This document shows positions 1-9,600 of a DNA stretch of 52,407 bases, piece after piece. The notes under the pieces are model-generated. The model worked only from the letters and a program-made list of their open reading frames with translations. It was not told the origin of the DNA and searched no databases. The DNA lies in contig DAVD01000042.1 in assembly GCA_002505405.1 (NCBI GenBank), positions 74,276 to 126,682 of the forward strand, given 5' to 3'. Position numbers and translations under genes: made by a program. Position 1 is the first letter of the stretch. Every line of letters starts with the position of its first letter. Origin of the DNA: Candidatus Poseidonia alphae (GTDB taxonomy: Archaea; Thermoplasmatota; Poseidoniia; Poseidoniales; Poseidoniaceae).

Positions 1-46
1 CAAGGGAGTCTGTATCGTCTAAACCAAGCCACCCCATAGATTCACC

Positions 47-664
47 TCAGGGTTGGAATGAATCACCAACATCATTCTCGTTTAACAATCTTGAAACTGC
101 ACCATGTATACCCTCATGTGCACTGACTCGAAACAGTCGAGCCCCGTAAGCCCAACCAGCACCCATGTCGGAACGACGATCGCCGACCATCAGGTCCAAG
201 GGGTGAAACGGCACCGGTTTCTCACCCCACCAGTTGACGGATTGTTCGGTGATTGAATGAAGGTTTGAAGAAAACATCATCTCTTGTGACCGGCCTTCAA
301 CCCGTAGCAATCTATGACCGAGATGCAACATTTCCGGAGATGGTTTTCTGCATCCGCATGCTTCCTCGTAACGGTGCGGACAAGTGAGAAACAAATCCAC
401 CATGGCGTCCTCATCCTCAATGAAAAGTTGCTTTTGCAGTTCTTGATGAATGGCTTCAAGTTGCTCAATACCCCACAATCCTCGACTGATTGCCGATTGG
501 TTCGTAACAACGCAAATCAAAAAATTCAACTTCCTCAATTTGGCTACCGATTCTGCGGCGCCTGGGAGCAATTCTACCTCGGAAGGGCGATTTACGTAGC
601 CTTGACGCCCTACGTTAATCACACCATCACGGTCAAGAAATGCAATCGGCCGGCCGGTGTCCAT
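47..664 (-). CDS. GmhB-like HAD-family phosphatase
   Basis: HAD-superfamily phosphatase of the D-glycero-D-manno-heptose 1,7-bisphosphatase / histidinol-phosphatase type. It should remove a phosphate from a sugar or small phospho-ester in the cytoplasm. Visible motifs are FLDRDGV (nucleophile and acid/base Asp), VVTNQS, a GmhB-type zinc loop CPH...CGCRKP, and MVGDRRSDM near the C-terminus. Length is close to the family norm. The reading frame stays open to an ATG at 715, but the internal ATG at 664 (MDTGRPIAFLDRDG) places the nucleophile loop at the usual distance from the N-terminus, so I use it. The gene is divergent from the archaeosortase-like gene. The substrate cannot be told from sequence; a role in surface-glycan sugar synthesis is only a guess from context. 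Confidence 0.85.
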   Translation of the reverse strand: MDTGRPIAFLDRDGVINVGRQGYVNRPSEVELLPGAAESVAKLRKLNFLICVVTNQSAISRGLWGIEQLEAIHQELQKQLFIEDEDAMVDLFLTCPHRYEEACGCRKPSPEMLHLGHRLLRVEGRSQEMMFSSNLHSITEQSVNWWGEKPVPFHPLDLMVGDRRSDMGAGWAYGARLFRVSAHEGIHGAVSRLLNENDVGDSFQP

Positions 665-795
665 CTCAGCCGAGAGTTGCACTCCCCAATGAGCAATCAT
701 CCCCGACATGAACATTCCACTGGATGGAGCCTCATTGCCTTTACCAATTCTTGGTGACCTTCATAGGAAACCTCTGCTTGGGTCAACCTGTGCTG

Positions 796-1710
796 ATGGA
801 ACCATCCACTGCGACATTGATTGGCGCTGCGGGGATGCTTGCACTCGCTATTTCCTGGTTCCTTCGAAAGAATGGAGGAGTTCCACTCGCACAAATCGGT
901 TGGGTTGCAGTAGGGTTATTCTTCTTCAACCAGTCTTGGACCTATTATGAACACAATGACATGGTCCTTACCGTGATGTGTGCCCTCACCTTACCCTTGT
1001 GCGTAGGAATTGCATTTTGGGAACGGAACTGTACCGAACCACAACGAGAAGCCTTGAATTGGGCGAGGGGGACGGTCGCATTTGCAGGTGGGCCTTATCT
1101 CCTCATTGCATATGTCCCTTATCTCAGCGTTCTCGCAATTTTGTTTGTAGCCACTCAATCCGCATGGTTCCTCGGATTCGCAGGGGGTCAAGACATCGAA
1201 GTTGGAACCACGTGGGTCAATGCCCCAGGTGGACGGGTCTCTTGGGAACAATGGGACGGCAATCGTTGGTTTTCTACTGATTTTACAGGAGAATATGCGT
1301 TCCAATCGGAACTTATGCTCGCTGACGGAGGGTCAATAGGAATCAATTTCGTCCTCGCATGTACTGCATTACAGTCAATGGTTCTCTTTATCGGAGCCAT
1401 ATCGGTTCTCAACCTCCATTGGAAACAACGCGCTCGGGCACTTCTCCTCATCGTCCCTCTCATTCACCTGCTCAATGTGTTTCGTAACGCTGGCCTGATA
1501 TGGATGCACATGACCTATACTCAATGGGACCTTTGGGGCATATCGGTTTTTGAGTTCGGACACACCTACATTGCTCGAATAGTCAGTCTATTCGCCATGT
1601 TCCTCATGGCCCTGATCATGTTTGAAATTCTTCCATCAATGCACCGCAATATCCTCGCACTCTCCGAACCCTTTGCCCGTTCAAAGCCCCAAGCCAAACG
1701 GGACAATTGA
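796..1710 (+). CDS. archaeosortase (exosortase/archaeosortase family) membrane enzyme
   Basis: Polytopic membrane protein of about 300 residues with a conserved archaeosortase-like C-terminal half. Visible are ACTALQSM (candidate nucleophile Cys, about residue 189), PLIHLLNVFRN (Arg about 230) and FGHTYIARI (His about 256, Arg about 261), followed by a last hydrophobic helix ending in ILP. The order Cys, Arg, His/Arg inside membrane helices matches archaeosortase A, and the Cys-to-first-Arg spacing of 41 is what I recall for haloarchaeal ArtA. ArtA cleaves a C-terminal sorting signal from surface proteins and links them to lipid. An in-frame ATG at 724 would add 24 Cys-rich residues but leaves almost no room for a promoter against the divergent gene. 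No obvious PGF/PEF-CTERM substrate was found in the window. Confidence 0.75.
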   Translation: MEPSTATLIGAAGMLALAISWFLRKNGGVPLAQIGWVAVGLFFFNQSWTYYEHNDMVLTVMCALTLPLCVGIAFWERNCTEPQREALNWARGTVAFAGGPYLLIAYVPYLSVLAILFVATQSAWFLGFAGGQDIEVGTTWVNAPGGRVSWEQWDGNRWFSTDFTGEYAFQSELMLADGGSIGINFVLACTALQSMVLFIGAISVLNLHWKQRARALLLIVPLIHLLNVFRNAGLIWMHMTYTQWDLWGISVFEFGHTYIARIVSLFAMFLMALIMFEILPSMHRNILALSEPFARSKPQAKRDN

Positions 1711-1724
1711 CCCCTGGTGATTCA

Positions 1725-2825
1725 ATGACCAATGTATTGTCAGAATTCACATTCCCAAGGACCGGTTTAACCGTACGAAACCGAACCGTTCTCGCTGCAT
1801 TAACCAACAAGCAAAGTCATGATGACGGCGTTCTTTCACAAGAAGAACATCATTGGCTCACCTTACGAGGGAAAGGGGGATTTGGAATCGTCACCACTGC
1901 CGCAGCCAATGTTACCGAACACGGCCGGGGTTGGGAAGGTGAACTCGGAGTGTGGTCCGACCATCAGGTACCCGGACTTGCTCATCTCGCATCCAAATTG
2001 TCGGAGTATGGGGCAGTGAGTTTAGCACAATTGTTTCATGGGGGAATGAGATCTCCGTTCAACCTCACAGGAGTTCAACCTGTTTCGGCTTCAGAAAATA
2101 CCGAACCGAGTATGATGGGAATTGTCACAAAAGAACTCACACATGATGAAATTGAATCCATCATCATAGCGTTTGGTAGCGCAGCAGCCCGTTGTGAAGC
2201 GGCTGGTTTTTCTGGTGTTGAATTGCATGGCGCCCACAGCTATCTCATCTCTCAATTCCTTGGCCCCAATACGAACAGACGCAGCGACCAATGGGGAGGT
2301 GATCTCATGGGTCGCTCCATGTTTTTACAGCGCATCATTGAACAAGTTCGTGCTCAAACCTCTCAAGAATTTATTGTCGGAGTACGGCTTTCTCCAACCA
2401 TTCAAGATTTAGGGATTGAATTACAGGAGACCCTACAAGTTGCAAAATGGTGTGCTGGTTGGGGTCTTGACTTCATTCATGTTTCCTGTTGGGATGTGTT
2501 CCAAACACAAGCGGATAAATACGGCCAAGAAATCTCTCTCACAAAGTGGTTTAGCAATCACCTTGAAGGCCAGATACCCATCATTACCACAGGAAAGATC
2601 TGGGATGGAGAAGATGTAAGATTCGCCATGGATGAAGGCGCTGATTTGGTAGGGGTTGGGCGGGCTGGAATCGCCCACTATGATTGGCCTCAACAATTAT
2701 CCAAGGGTGATTCATCCCCAAAGAAACCACCCTTTACAGTCGATCATTTGAAACAGGCTGGACTCAGCGATACCTTCGTGACGTATATGTCAAGATGGGA
2801 TGGATTTGTCATTCCTCAAAATTGA
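1725..2825 (+). CDS. Old Yellow Enzyme family NADH:flavin oxidoreductase
   Basis: FMN-dependent ene-reductase-like TIM barrel of about 366 residues. The signature ELHGAHSYLISQFLGP followed by NRRSDQWGG is the classic substrate/FMN-site segment of the OYE family; LAQLFHGGM and VGVGRAGIAH (phosphate-binding end of the barrel) are also present. There is no C-terminal iron-sulfur or second flavin domain, so this is a single-domain OYE rather than a 2,4-dienoyl-CoA reductase of the large type. A TTG at 1707 overlaps the archaeosortase stop; the ATG at 1725 gives a more usual N-terminus and is preferred. It is co-directional with the archaeosortase gene, with a 14-base gap. The substrate is unknown. 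Confidence 0.9.
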   Translation: MTNVLSEFTFPRTGLTVRNRTVLAALTNKQSHDDGVLSQEEHHWLTLRGKGGFGIVTTAAANVTEHGRGWEGELGVWSDHQVPGLAHLASKLSEYGAVSLAQLFHGGMRSPFNLTGVQPVSASENTEPSMMGIVTKELTHDEIESIIIAFGSAAARCEAAGFSGVELHGAHSYLISQFLGPNTNRRSDQWGGDLMGRSMFLQRIIEQVRAQTSQEFIVGVRLSPTIQDLGIELQETLQVAKWCAGWGLDFIHVSCWDVFQTQADKYGQEISLTKWFSNHLEGQIPIITTGKIWDGEDVRFAMDEGADLVGVGRAGIAHYDWPQQLSKGDSSPKKPPFTVDHLKQAGLSDTFVTYMSRWDGFVIPQN

Positions 2826-2827
2826 GG

Positions 2828-5800
2828 TTACCTCTTTTGCTCCCATGCGTGTTCAGGTTCATCACGGATCCATAGAACACCGCTTCCGGATGGGAACTCA
2901 ATCGTTTCCTGTCCGTCAAGGACCATGCCCATGAGCGTTGCATCTGGAACATCAACCGAAGGATTTGTCCCAAGGTCAAGTGAGGAGGGAATTTCAAGAG
3001 GTTCGGACATCGTTGGCAAATCGAGTGGTGGTATCGATTCAAGAGACTCGCTCACCGATTCAGCGTAGGAAGAGCCATCCTCTTGGTTCATGTCAAAAAT
3101 AGCAGCATCCATGCGTTGTTCATCGCCCCAATCCTTGAGACCGGGCTGATCTCGGTTTGTTCTCATGAATGCGAAAAGCAACCCAGCAAGAATGATAAAG
3201 ACCAAAGCTGCAGATGAATAGATCAAATCGTTCGCAACACTTGGTGCAAGGTCGGCATTATCTCCAACACCGTCCCCATCGGTATCAACCGATTCATCAG
3301 GGTCTTCAGGGAACGCATCATCATCATCAGGAACCCCGTCTCCATCCTTATCAAAAGCAGAGAATGTGGTCTCACACAGTACCAGAAGAAGTTCGAGTTC
3401 TTCAGCATCGATAAAGTCATTTTCATTAGCGTCAACCGACGCGAAATCGTATTCATTTTGCGCCTCATGGTTTTCGAGGACCTCTATTGAGACCTCACCA
3501 CCATAAGGAGAAAGTTCGGCGTATACAGACATCATTTCATTGTCGCACGAGCACATCACTTGGAGGTGTTCTGCGTACTCAATGACCCCGTCGCCATTTG
3601 AATCAAAAATCATGAGAATTCGAGGACCAGCTGACGTGATCATATCGTCATCTCCCATTCCGATTTCGTCGGGTTCGAGGACTCCCGAACCGTCTGCGTC
3701 AGAAGAGGAAAAATCTTTTTCAGCACGAACTACACAAGATGTAGCTTCAGCAGGTTGGGTGGGTTCCACGGGGTCAACGGGGTCAATCGGGAAATCGGAT
3801 TCATCCCAAAACGCCACCAGAGTGACCTCTTCGGCATCGCTAATTCCAGTCACTTTGATTTCCATGATTCCGTTCATCGGAAATTCGAGCGTCACCATAT
3901 GATTCGTTCCAGATGTTCCGCTCTTGATGGTCACATCGTCTGTTTCAGTTTCAAGTTCAAAACCACCGGGCCGACCGCCACCGCCGCCAAATATGAGTTC
4001 ATATTGAACACCGTCAATGATAATTTGAATGTCTCCACTCCCTCCCGACGATTCAATGATGAACACGTTGCCTGGTTCTTCAAGAACGGCATACAATTCA
4101 ATCGATTGACCCTTTGGAATACTGATTCCTTCCAAAGGCTCGTCATTGTAGAGTTGAATGGGTGTGCCATCGTAATCCCAAACGTAACGTTCTGCGAAAT
4201 CGGCAAGGATATTGACACCTGTAAACGCCGATTTGGAATTGAGAAGAATGTACCATGTCCCCGGCGTAGGGTCGTTGAAGGCAATTCTGTCACCCGCTCC
4301 TTCACTGGTCGAATGGTGATCATAGGTTGAAGATGTCGGGGCTTGGTCAAGACGCATGTAGAGGCCTGCTTCGCCATCACCGTCTGACAAATCAACAATG
4401 AGCCGTTCGGTACCTTGAGGGACATCCACTTTGAAATATTGCGAAAGACCGTCATAACCACTGAGCAAGCCATACTCAACACCAGGAGTCAATGTGATTG
4501 CATCATCTGGGTCGACATTCTCAGGTGGATAAACAAAGTCGGCTACAATGGTAAATCCTCTCGCCATGCGTGTGGTATATGCAGTAATGTAATACAATCC
4601 GGGTTCAACATTGAACAGGTGGACTTCTTCGTCGTTTCCAGGCTCTGTTGACCAGACCTCCATGATATCAATGGAAACAGAGTCTTCCTTCTCGTCTTCA
4701 AAGAAGGGCTCCTCCCAGCCCCACCAGAAATCAGGCTCGGGTGGGCTGTAAAACGACATTCCCAAATCCACATCTCCGCGTCCACCGTAGGTACGTACTC
4801 GTAGATCTGCAAGGGGTTCTGTAACATTGATGTAGTAATAATTCATACCGATATCGTCGAAATTTCCAGGCGTACTGATCTCTTGGTTGGTCACAGCGAT
4901 GCTTTGTTTGAGTTCTGTCATGTCGTCCAATGTTGGCGGTGGGTCCGCCACCTGGGCTTCGATGGAAATTGATAAGTCTTCAAGTTCGTCATCGGGAATC
5001 AGAACGAACCAAACCACGCCTTCTGGGGGCCATGACCATTGTTGATACCCCCAACCAAAGTCAGCTGTGAAGGAGCCATTATTGTTCCACTCATTCGGAA
5101 TTGACCCAAACCCAATGTACACTTCATAGTTCACAGGATCCTCATAATAGTCAAATTTGAACGCAGAAGAAAACCAAGTCAATTCACGGGTATATGCCTC
5201 AACCTCTGTGAAGAAAAGGAGGGTGTCTCCTGCATTTGCTTCATCGACCACATGTTCTTCTCCAATGAAGAGTTCAACAGCCTGGGCTACGATACTTCCG
5301 TCGGGCATGACCCAGTCCGCCCCAATGATCTCACCTTGGCGGTAACTCGATTGAGTGGTGGTAGAATTAGGGAGGCTCATCACAGAATCAAGAGTTGTGT
5401 CGCCTTCACCTTCAGGGAAGGTCCATTCTGATCGGAGGTTCGAATCGTTTGATCCGTTCACGCCTATTGAGATTGAGAGGTTGTCCATCATTCCACCAAA
5501 ATAGTTGCAGTCGCAACCTGCACCCATTCGGCCGATGTAAAATTCATCGCATTCTTCACCGGAGGTAAAGCAATCGTTTGAACCAAAATCTCCGAGAGGG
5601 ATTTTGGCATCTTCTGAATCAATAAGTCCTGCTGACTCACCGTTAATGAAAAATTCTCCACCGACGTCAATTTCTATGTCAACGCGGACATGTGTCCACG
5701 CATTGACCTCGACCGTTTGATTTGAAACAGGGTGTTGAGAAAGGCTGTATTGTGATGAATATGCCAAAGAATCACCGTTGAGATAAAGCCCCCAACCGTA

Positions 5801-6478
5801 ATCTCCCTTCATCATGATGAATTGTAATCCTTCATCGGCGTAGGGGTAGATCCATCCTTCTAAAGAAAGACTTGTCAAATTTGAAAAATCCATTCCTGGG
5901 TCGTGTTCTACGACAACATGGTCTCCGTCTCCGTTGAATCGCAGGGAGTAATCCGCTCCAGGGCCGATTTCTACGACTCCGTATACTGGGAAATACTGTG
6001 GATCGTTTTCCAAATCATTCCAAGTGCCTGGCATGATGTTGCCCATGTTCGTGCTTGCAATGTGAACGTAGTCTTCGTCACCACCAGCCGAAGGCTGTGC
6101 GTCACCCCAATCACGGTAAAGGAACGGGGTGCCATCATGCCATCGGTAATTTCCTTCAGCGTTGAAATCGGACAAGCCCGTCCACAGGTGTCGGGATTGA
6201 TTGTCCCATGCGGCAAAGGTATCGAACAGCCATGAGTTTTCTGCCTCATCATCAACAGTCGTGAGGAAGCCACCCAAAGAAAGAGCATAGGAGGCAGAAT
6301 CTTCCCATGAAGCCGCAGAAAGAAGATGATACGTGTTGTTGTTTGCAGGATTCACAACCGTGTACAATACTTCGATTGAATCCGGCGTTTCAGATTGGGA
6401 TGTTCCAACCATTGGAGTCGCAAGACTGACGAGAAACAGCACAACGAGTGCAAGGGACTTCTTCATGATAATTCTCAT
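2828..6478 (-). CDS. giant secreted surface protein: C-type lectin, LamG, PPC and EF-hand domains with C-terminal membrane anchor
   Basis: Predicted exported protein of about 1216 residues. After a signal peptide (MKKSLALVVLFLVSL, residues 5-19) come a C-type-lectin-like domain (about 50-172, with HLWTGLSD and WNDLEND), a LamG/concanavalin-like domain (about 177-365, with SLEGWIYPY), and two regions resembling pre-peptidase C-terminal (PPC) domains around 540-770. Calcium-loop motifs follow: DADGSGVLEPDE, DSNGDGVIEYAE, DANENDFIDAEE and the thrombospondin-3-like DKDGDGVPDDDD / DTDGDGVGDNAD. One membrane helix lies at about 1087-1105, followed by a tail of about 110 residues. Protein or glycan binding at the cell surface is inferred; no catalytic motif is visible. 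The start at 6478 follows a GGGAAGAAGG sequence; ATG 6466 is also possible. Confidence 0.85.
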   Translation of the reverse strand: MRIIMKKSLALVVLFLVSLATPMVGTSQSETPDSIEVLYTVVNPANNNTYHLLSAASWEDSASYALSLGGFLTTVDDEAENSWLFDTFAAWDNQSRHLWTGLSDFNAEGNYRWHDGTPFLYRDWGDAQPSAGGDEDYVHIASTNMGNIMPGTWNDLENDPQYFPVYGVVEIGPGADYSLRFNGDGDHVVVEHDPGMDFSNLTSLSLEGWIYPYADEGLQFIMMKGDYGWGLYLNGDSLAYSSQYSLSQHPVSNQTVEVNAWTHVRVDIEIDVGGEFFINGESAGLIDSEDAKIPLGDFGSNDCFTSGEECDEFYIGRMGAGCDCNYFGGMMDNLSISIGVNGSNDSNLRSEWTFPEGEGDTTLDSVMSLPNSTTTQSSYRQGEIIGADWVMPDGSIVAQAVELFIGEEHVVDEANAGDTLLFFTEVEAYTRELTWFSSAFKFDYYEDPVNYEVYIGFGSIPNEWNNNGSFTADFGWGYQQWSWPPEGVVWFVLIPDDELEDLSISIEAQVADPPPTLDDMTELKQSIAVTNQEISTPGNFDDIGMNYYYINVTEPLADLRVRTYGGRGDVDLGMSFYSPPEPDFWWGWEEPFFEDEKEDSVSIDIMEVWSTEPGNDEEVHLFNVEPGLYYITAYTTRMARGFTIVADFVYPPENVDPDDAITLTPGVEYGLLSGYDGLSQYFKVDVPQGTERLIVDLSDGDGEAGLYMRLDQAPTSSTYDHHSTSEGAGDRIAFNDPTPGTWYILLNSKSAFTGVNILADFAERYVWDYDGTPIQLYNDEPLEGISIPKGQSIELYAVLEEPGNVFIIESSGGSGDIQIIIDGVQYELIFGGGGGRPGGFELETETDDVTIKSGTSGTNHMVTLEFPMNGIMEIKVTGISDAEEVTLVAFWDESDFPIDPVDPVEPTQPAEATSCVVRAEKDFSSSDADGSGVLEPDEIGMGDDDMITSAGPRILMIFDSNGDGVIEYAEHLQVMCSCDNEMMSVYAELSPYGGEVSIEVLENHEAQNEYDFASVDANENDFIDAEELELLLVLCETTFSAFDKDGDGVPDDDDAFPEDPDESVDTDGDGVGDNADLAPSVANDLIYSSAALVFIILAGLLFAFMRTNRDQPGLKDWGDEQRMDAAIFDMNQEDGSSYAESVSESLESIPPLDLPTMSEPLEIPSSLDLGTNPSVDVPDATLMGMVLDGQETIEFPSGSGVLWIRDEPEHAWEQKR

Positions 6479-6617
6479 ACCTTCTTCCCTTATCAAAAAA
6501 TTGGTATGGTGTTTTGACGAAAATATCGTATTTGAAGGACTCACGAACACCAATGAGGTGTTTCGGCCATCATGGTAAATCCACCATGCAACGTCTCCGA
6601 AACCCTATGTACGAGTT

Positions 6618-9600
6618 TCATTGTAATTTTTTTCCACCAATTCTCAAATCGGTTTGCAATGGCATTTGATGCTCCCAAGCGAATTCCTTGACAATTCGCC
6701 ACGCTTTCTCTGAACCTTCATAATCCTTAACATCGATAATCTTGTTACGAGTATTTGCCTTGAAGGCAGCCACTGGCTCTGCATTCCTGAACACCAAATA
6801 AGCCGAACCAAAGCCAAATCGTTCTTTCATGATATCAGCGAAGTAGGGGGCGATTGGGTCGGAAGGTGGGAGGACGAAGTCTCGTATGGAAGGAATTGAG
6901 CGAGCCTCTTCCAACAGTTCCTTACGGCCCCAGCAAACTTGATGGAAATCTTCTACCAGGAAGCCTTTGATCAGTGTACCGTCTTCTTCAAAGACGTTGA
7001 GGACTGCTTTCAGTTCCTCAGGCTTGAACGATGTACCAGCGAGTTGGGTGAGTTGTCGCAATGTAATGACTGGGTATTGTTCAACGAGTTTACGTATGAA
7101 TTCTCGACGCAACTCAACGCGGTCAACGTTCGGTCTGAGTTGAACGGTTCTGAATCCTCCTCGGAAATCCTGTACGATATGCCCACTTCGAATGAGAGGT
7201 TGAACCAACTTTCTAAATTCTGCTTGGCTGAGTGCATGACGCTCTTTGAACAGGTTAGGATCAGAATTGGTGCTGAAGAATTCCACGATGTCCCACAACT
7301 CATCGTCAGCAGGCTCGTTTCGAATAGCGAGGATATCCTGGAAGTGCTCGTAAGATGCCCAAACTTGATGCCCACGAAGATTGATTCCTTGGTGAAGTCG
7401 GTGAGCACTGGCCATGCTCTTGAGGTTTACACGGTACAATTCACAGCGACCCCTGAGGGCAAAGTCATCTCGGATTTCAGTGACTTTCTTGAGGGCTTGG
7501 ATTTCGTTCTCATGACGTGTAGCCTGGTGTAGATGGTGCTTATGGAACAGTGCACGCTCGGCGATTTCCCGTGGCTGAGGGTCAACGATTGCACCCCTAA
7601 TCATGCGTTCACCGGTGGCCTTGAATCCAATCGATTCCAAAGCACTTCGAGTCGTTTCATCAAGAGCGGTGATGGGTTCGCTGTTGAAGTTTGACAGTAC
7701 AGCAACGTCCACCAGTTGGGCTGCGTGATTATCAAGAAGAATCTCAAATGCCTGGCAGAATTCATCCAGATAAGCCGTGGGAACGTGCAGGTCTTTTATT
7801 TCGAGATAATCGTTAACCTTGAACATGAGTACCTTACCAATCGGGTCCACACCTTTGAAAATTGGAAGGTACCATCCACGGTCCAATACGCTTCGAACTT
7901 CCCATATGAAACGAGACACGTAGGGGTCAGACTGAGTCAAGATACGAACCGTACGGTCTTCTCGACGGGGACGGAGAAGCAATTCAACTTCGTCAGGTGC
8001 GCAGAAGAAGGATTCAGGTTCAGGGACCAAAGCGACGACTCTGGAGATGCGACCTTCTTTCTCGAGATTCATCAGTGCTATGGTGAGGTCTTCGTAACTG
8101 CGAGAGACATAGAAGCGTAATGTGTTCGCTTTGACTGGACCCATACGTCGAATGATTTCTTCCAATGCATCTTCAAAACTCAACGGTTCGTAGACTCCAT
8201 GCACACGGTGGAACAATGAGAGACGGCGCCTTCTGCCTGTGACGTCTTCAAACTGCTTGACCACCAACATTTGGCGTTCCAAATTGGAAAGGGCATTCTT
8301 GAGATCGCGCTGCAAGGCCTTGTGCTCATCCCCTTTAGGATAATTAGCCATGATTTCCTGGCGAGTGACGTTTTCACCCGGAGGGATTTTACTCAAGATT
8401 TCATCTTCCATGGGTCCAATCCACGGTTCAGGCTTGAGACCGAGAAGGACACCGATGTTACGTTTTGTTGTGTAGCCTATTCGATTGTGGAGCAATCGCC
8501 CCATGATCACATCGGAATCCAGTTGAACGTCCTTCCAATCACTGAACTTGAATTCATTGATGCGGTAAAGGAGTTCTTGTTGCTTCTGGAACAGGACATG
8601 CTCATTGAATGCGGAGAAACCATCATCGTATTGTTTGAACGATTTTTCCAACACCATGTTCTGTATCCATCGGTATTCAACAACTTCTTCCTTACCACCG
8701 GTCAAACGGTGTTCATCAACCTTGAGAATGTATTCTGCATCATCTGTTTGACGAAAGAACCCTACTGAAATCACATTGCGTGTTTCTAAATTATGCAAAA
8801 CCCGTTCAATAAGAGCAAGAGGGAAGGGGAGGCGAAGGTCGAGTTCATCCGATGTCTTCGGACCTTCGGAGCCCAGCATTTCGATGATTTTGACTCGCAT
8901 TGCTTCCTGAGGGTCACTGAGAATTTGTTTTTCCCATTCCGTTGGCGTGGTCCCATCATATGCTGTTGCTATATCGTAGGTAATTCCACGGGTATGAAGC
9001 TCACGAAGGTCCTCAACCTCTTTACCGCCGTTCACGGCCAAGCAACCGAGAGTTCCGTGGATTTCAGCCATGTATGGAGAGTACCATTTGCCGTCAAGTT
9101 CCTCTTGGCCGGTTCCGTCAACCTTCGTGATTTCACCGGATTGAATCAGTTCTTCAACCCATCCAGCAACGGTTGGAATGGGAATGTTAGCAAGTTTTTC
9201 TTTGTAAAGTGGGTTCTGAAACTCTCGGTCCAAACCGCCACCATGACTCATCAGGCGGAACAATTCCTTTGAATTCGTAGGAACTGGTGCCTTGTTTGCA
9301 TAAAAATCGGTCAGTTGCTCGGCTGTTAATTCTGTAGCCAACGAACGTGTTCCAAGCAATCGTTGGAGAATCGCAGGGTCGATATCTTTGACCAAAAACG
9401 CCCGTGTTTTCATTGACATCAAATCCTCAAAGGCTGACATGAAGAGTGACATGCCCAGTCGAGAGGGAACGACGACCTTGGTGTGGACAATCCGAGCATC
9501 TCCGCTCATGCAGGCTTGCAAAAACGCCTCAAGACCGATCATGTCAATATCCCCAAACATGATTTCATTCTTTGCTTCACGCATCAGTAAACTACCGTCG

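Noticed and set aside
3755..4330. A 191-codon plus-strand open frame
   Set aside because: Lies wholly antisense to the giant surface protein, which has signal peptide, domains and a membrane helix; the product resembles nothing.
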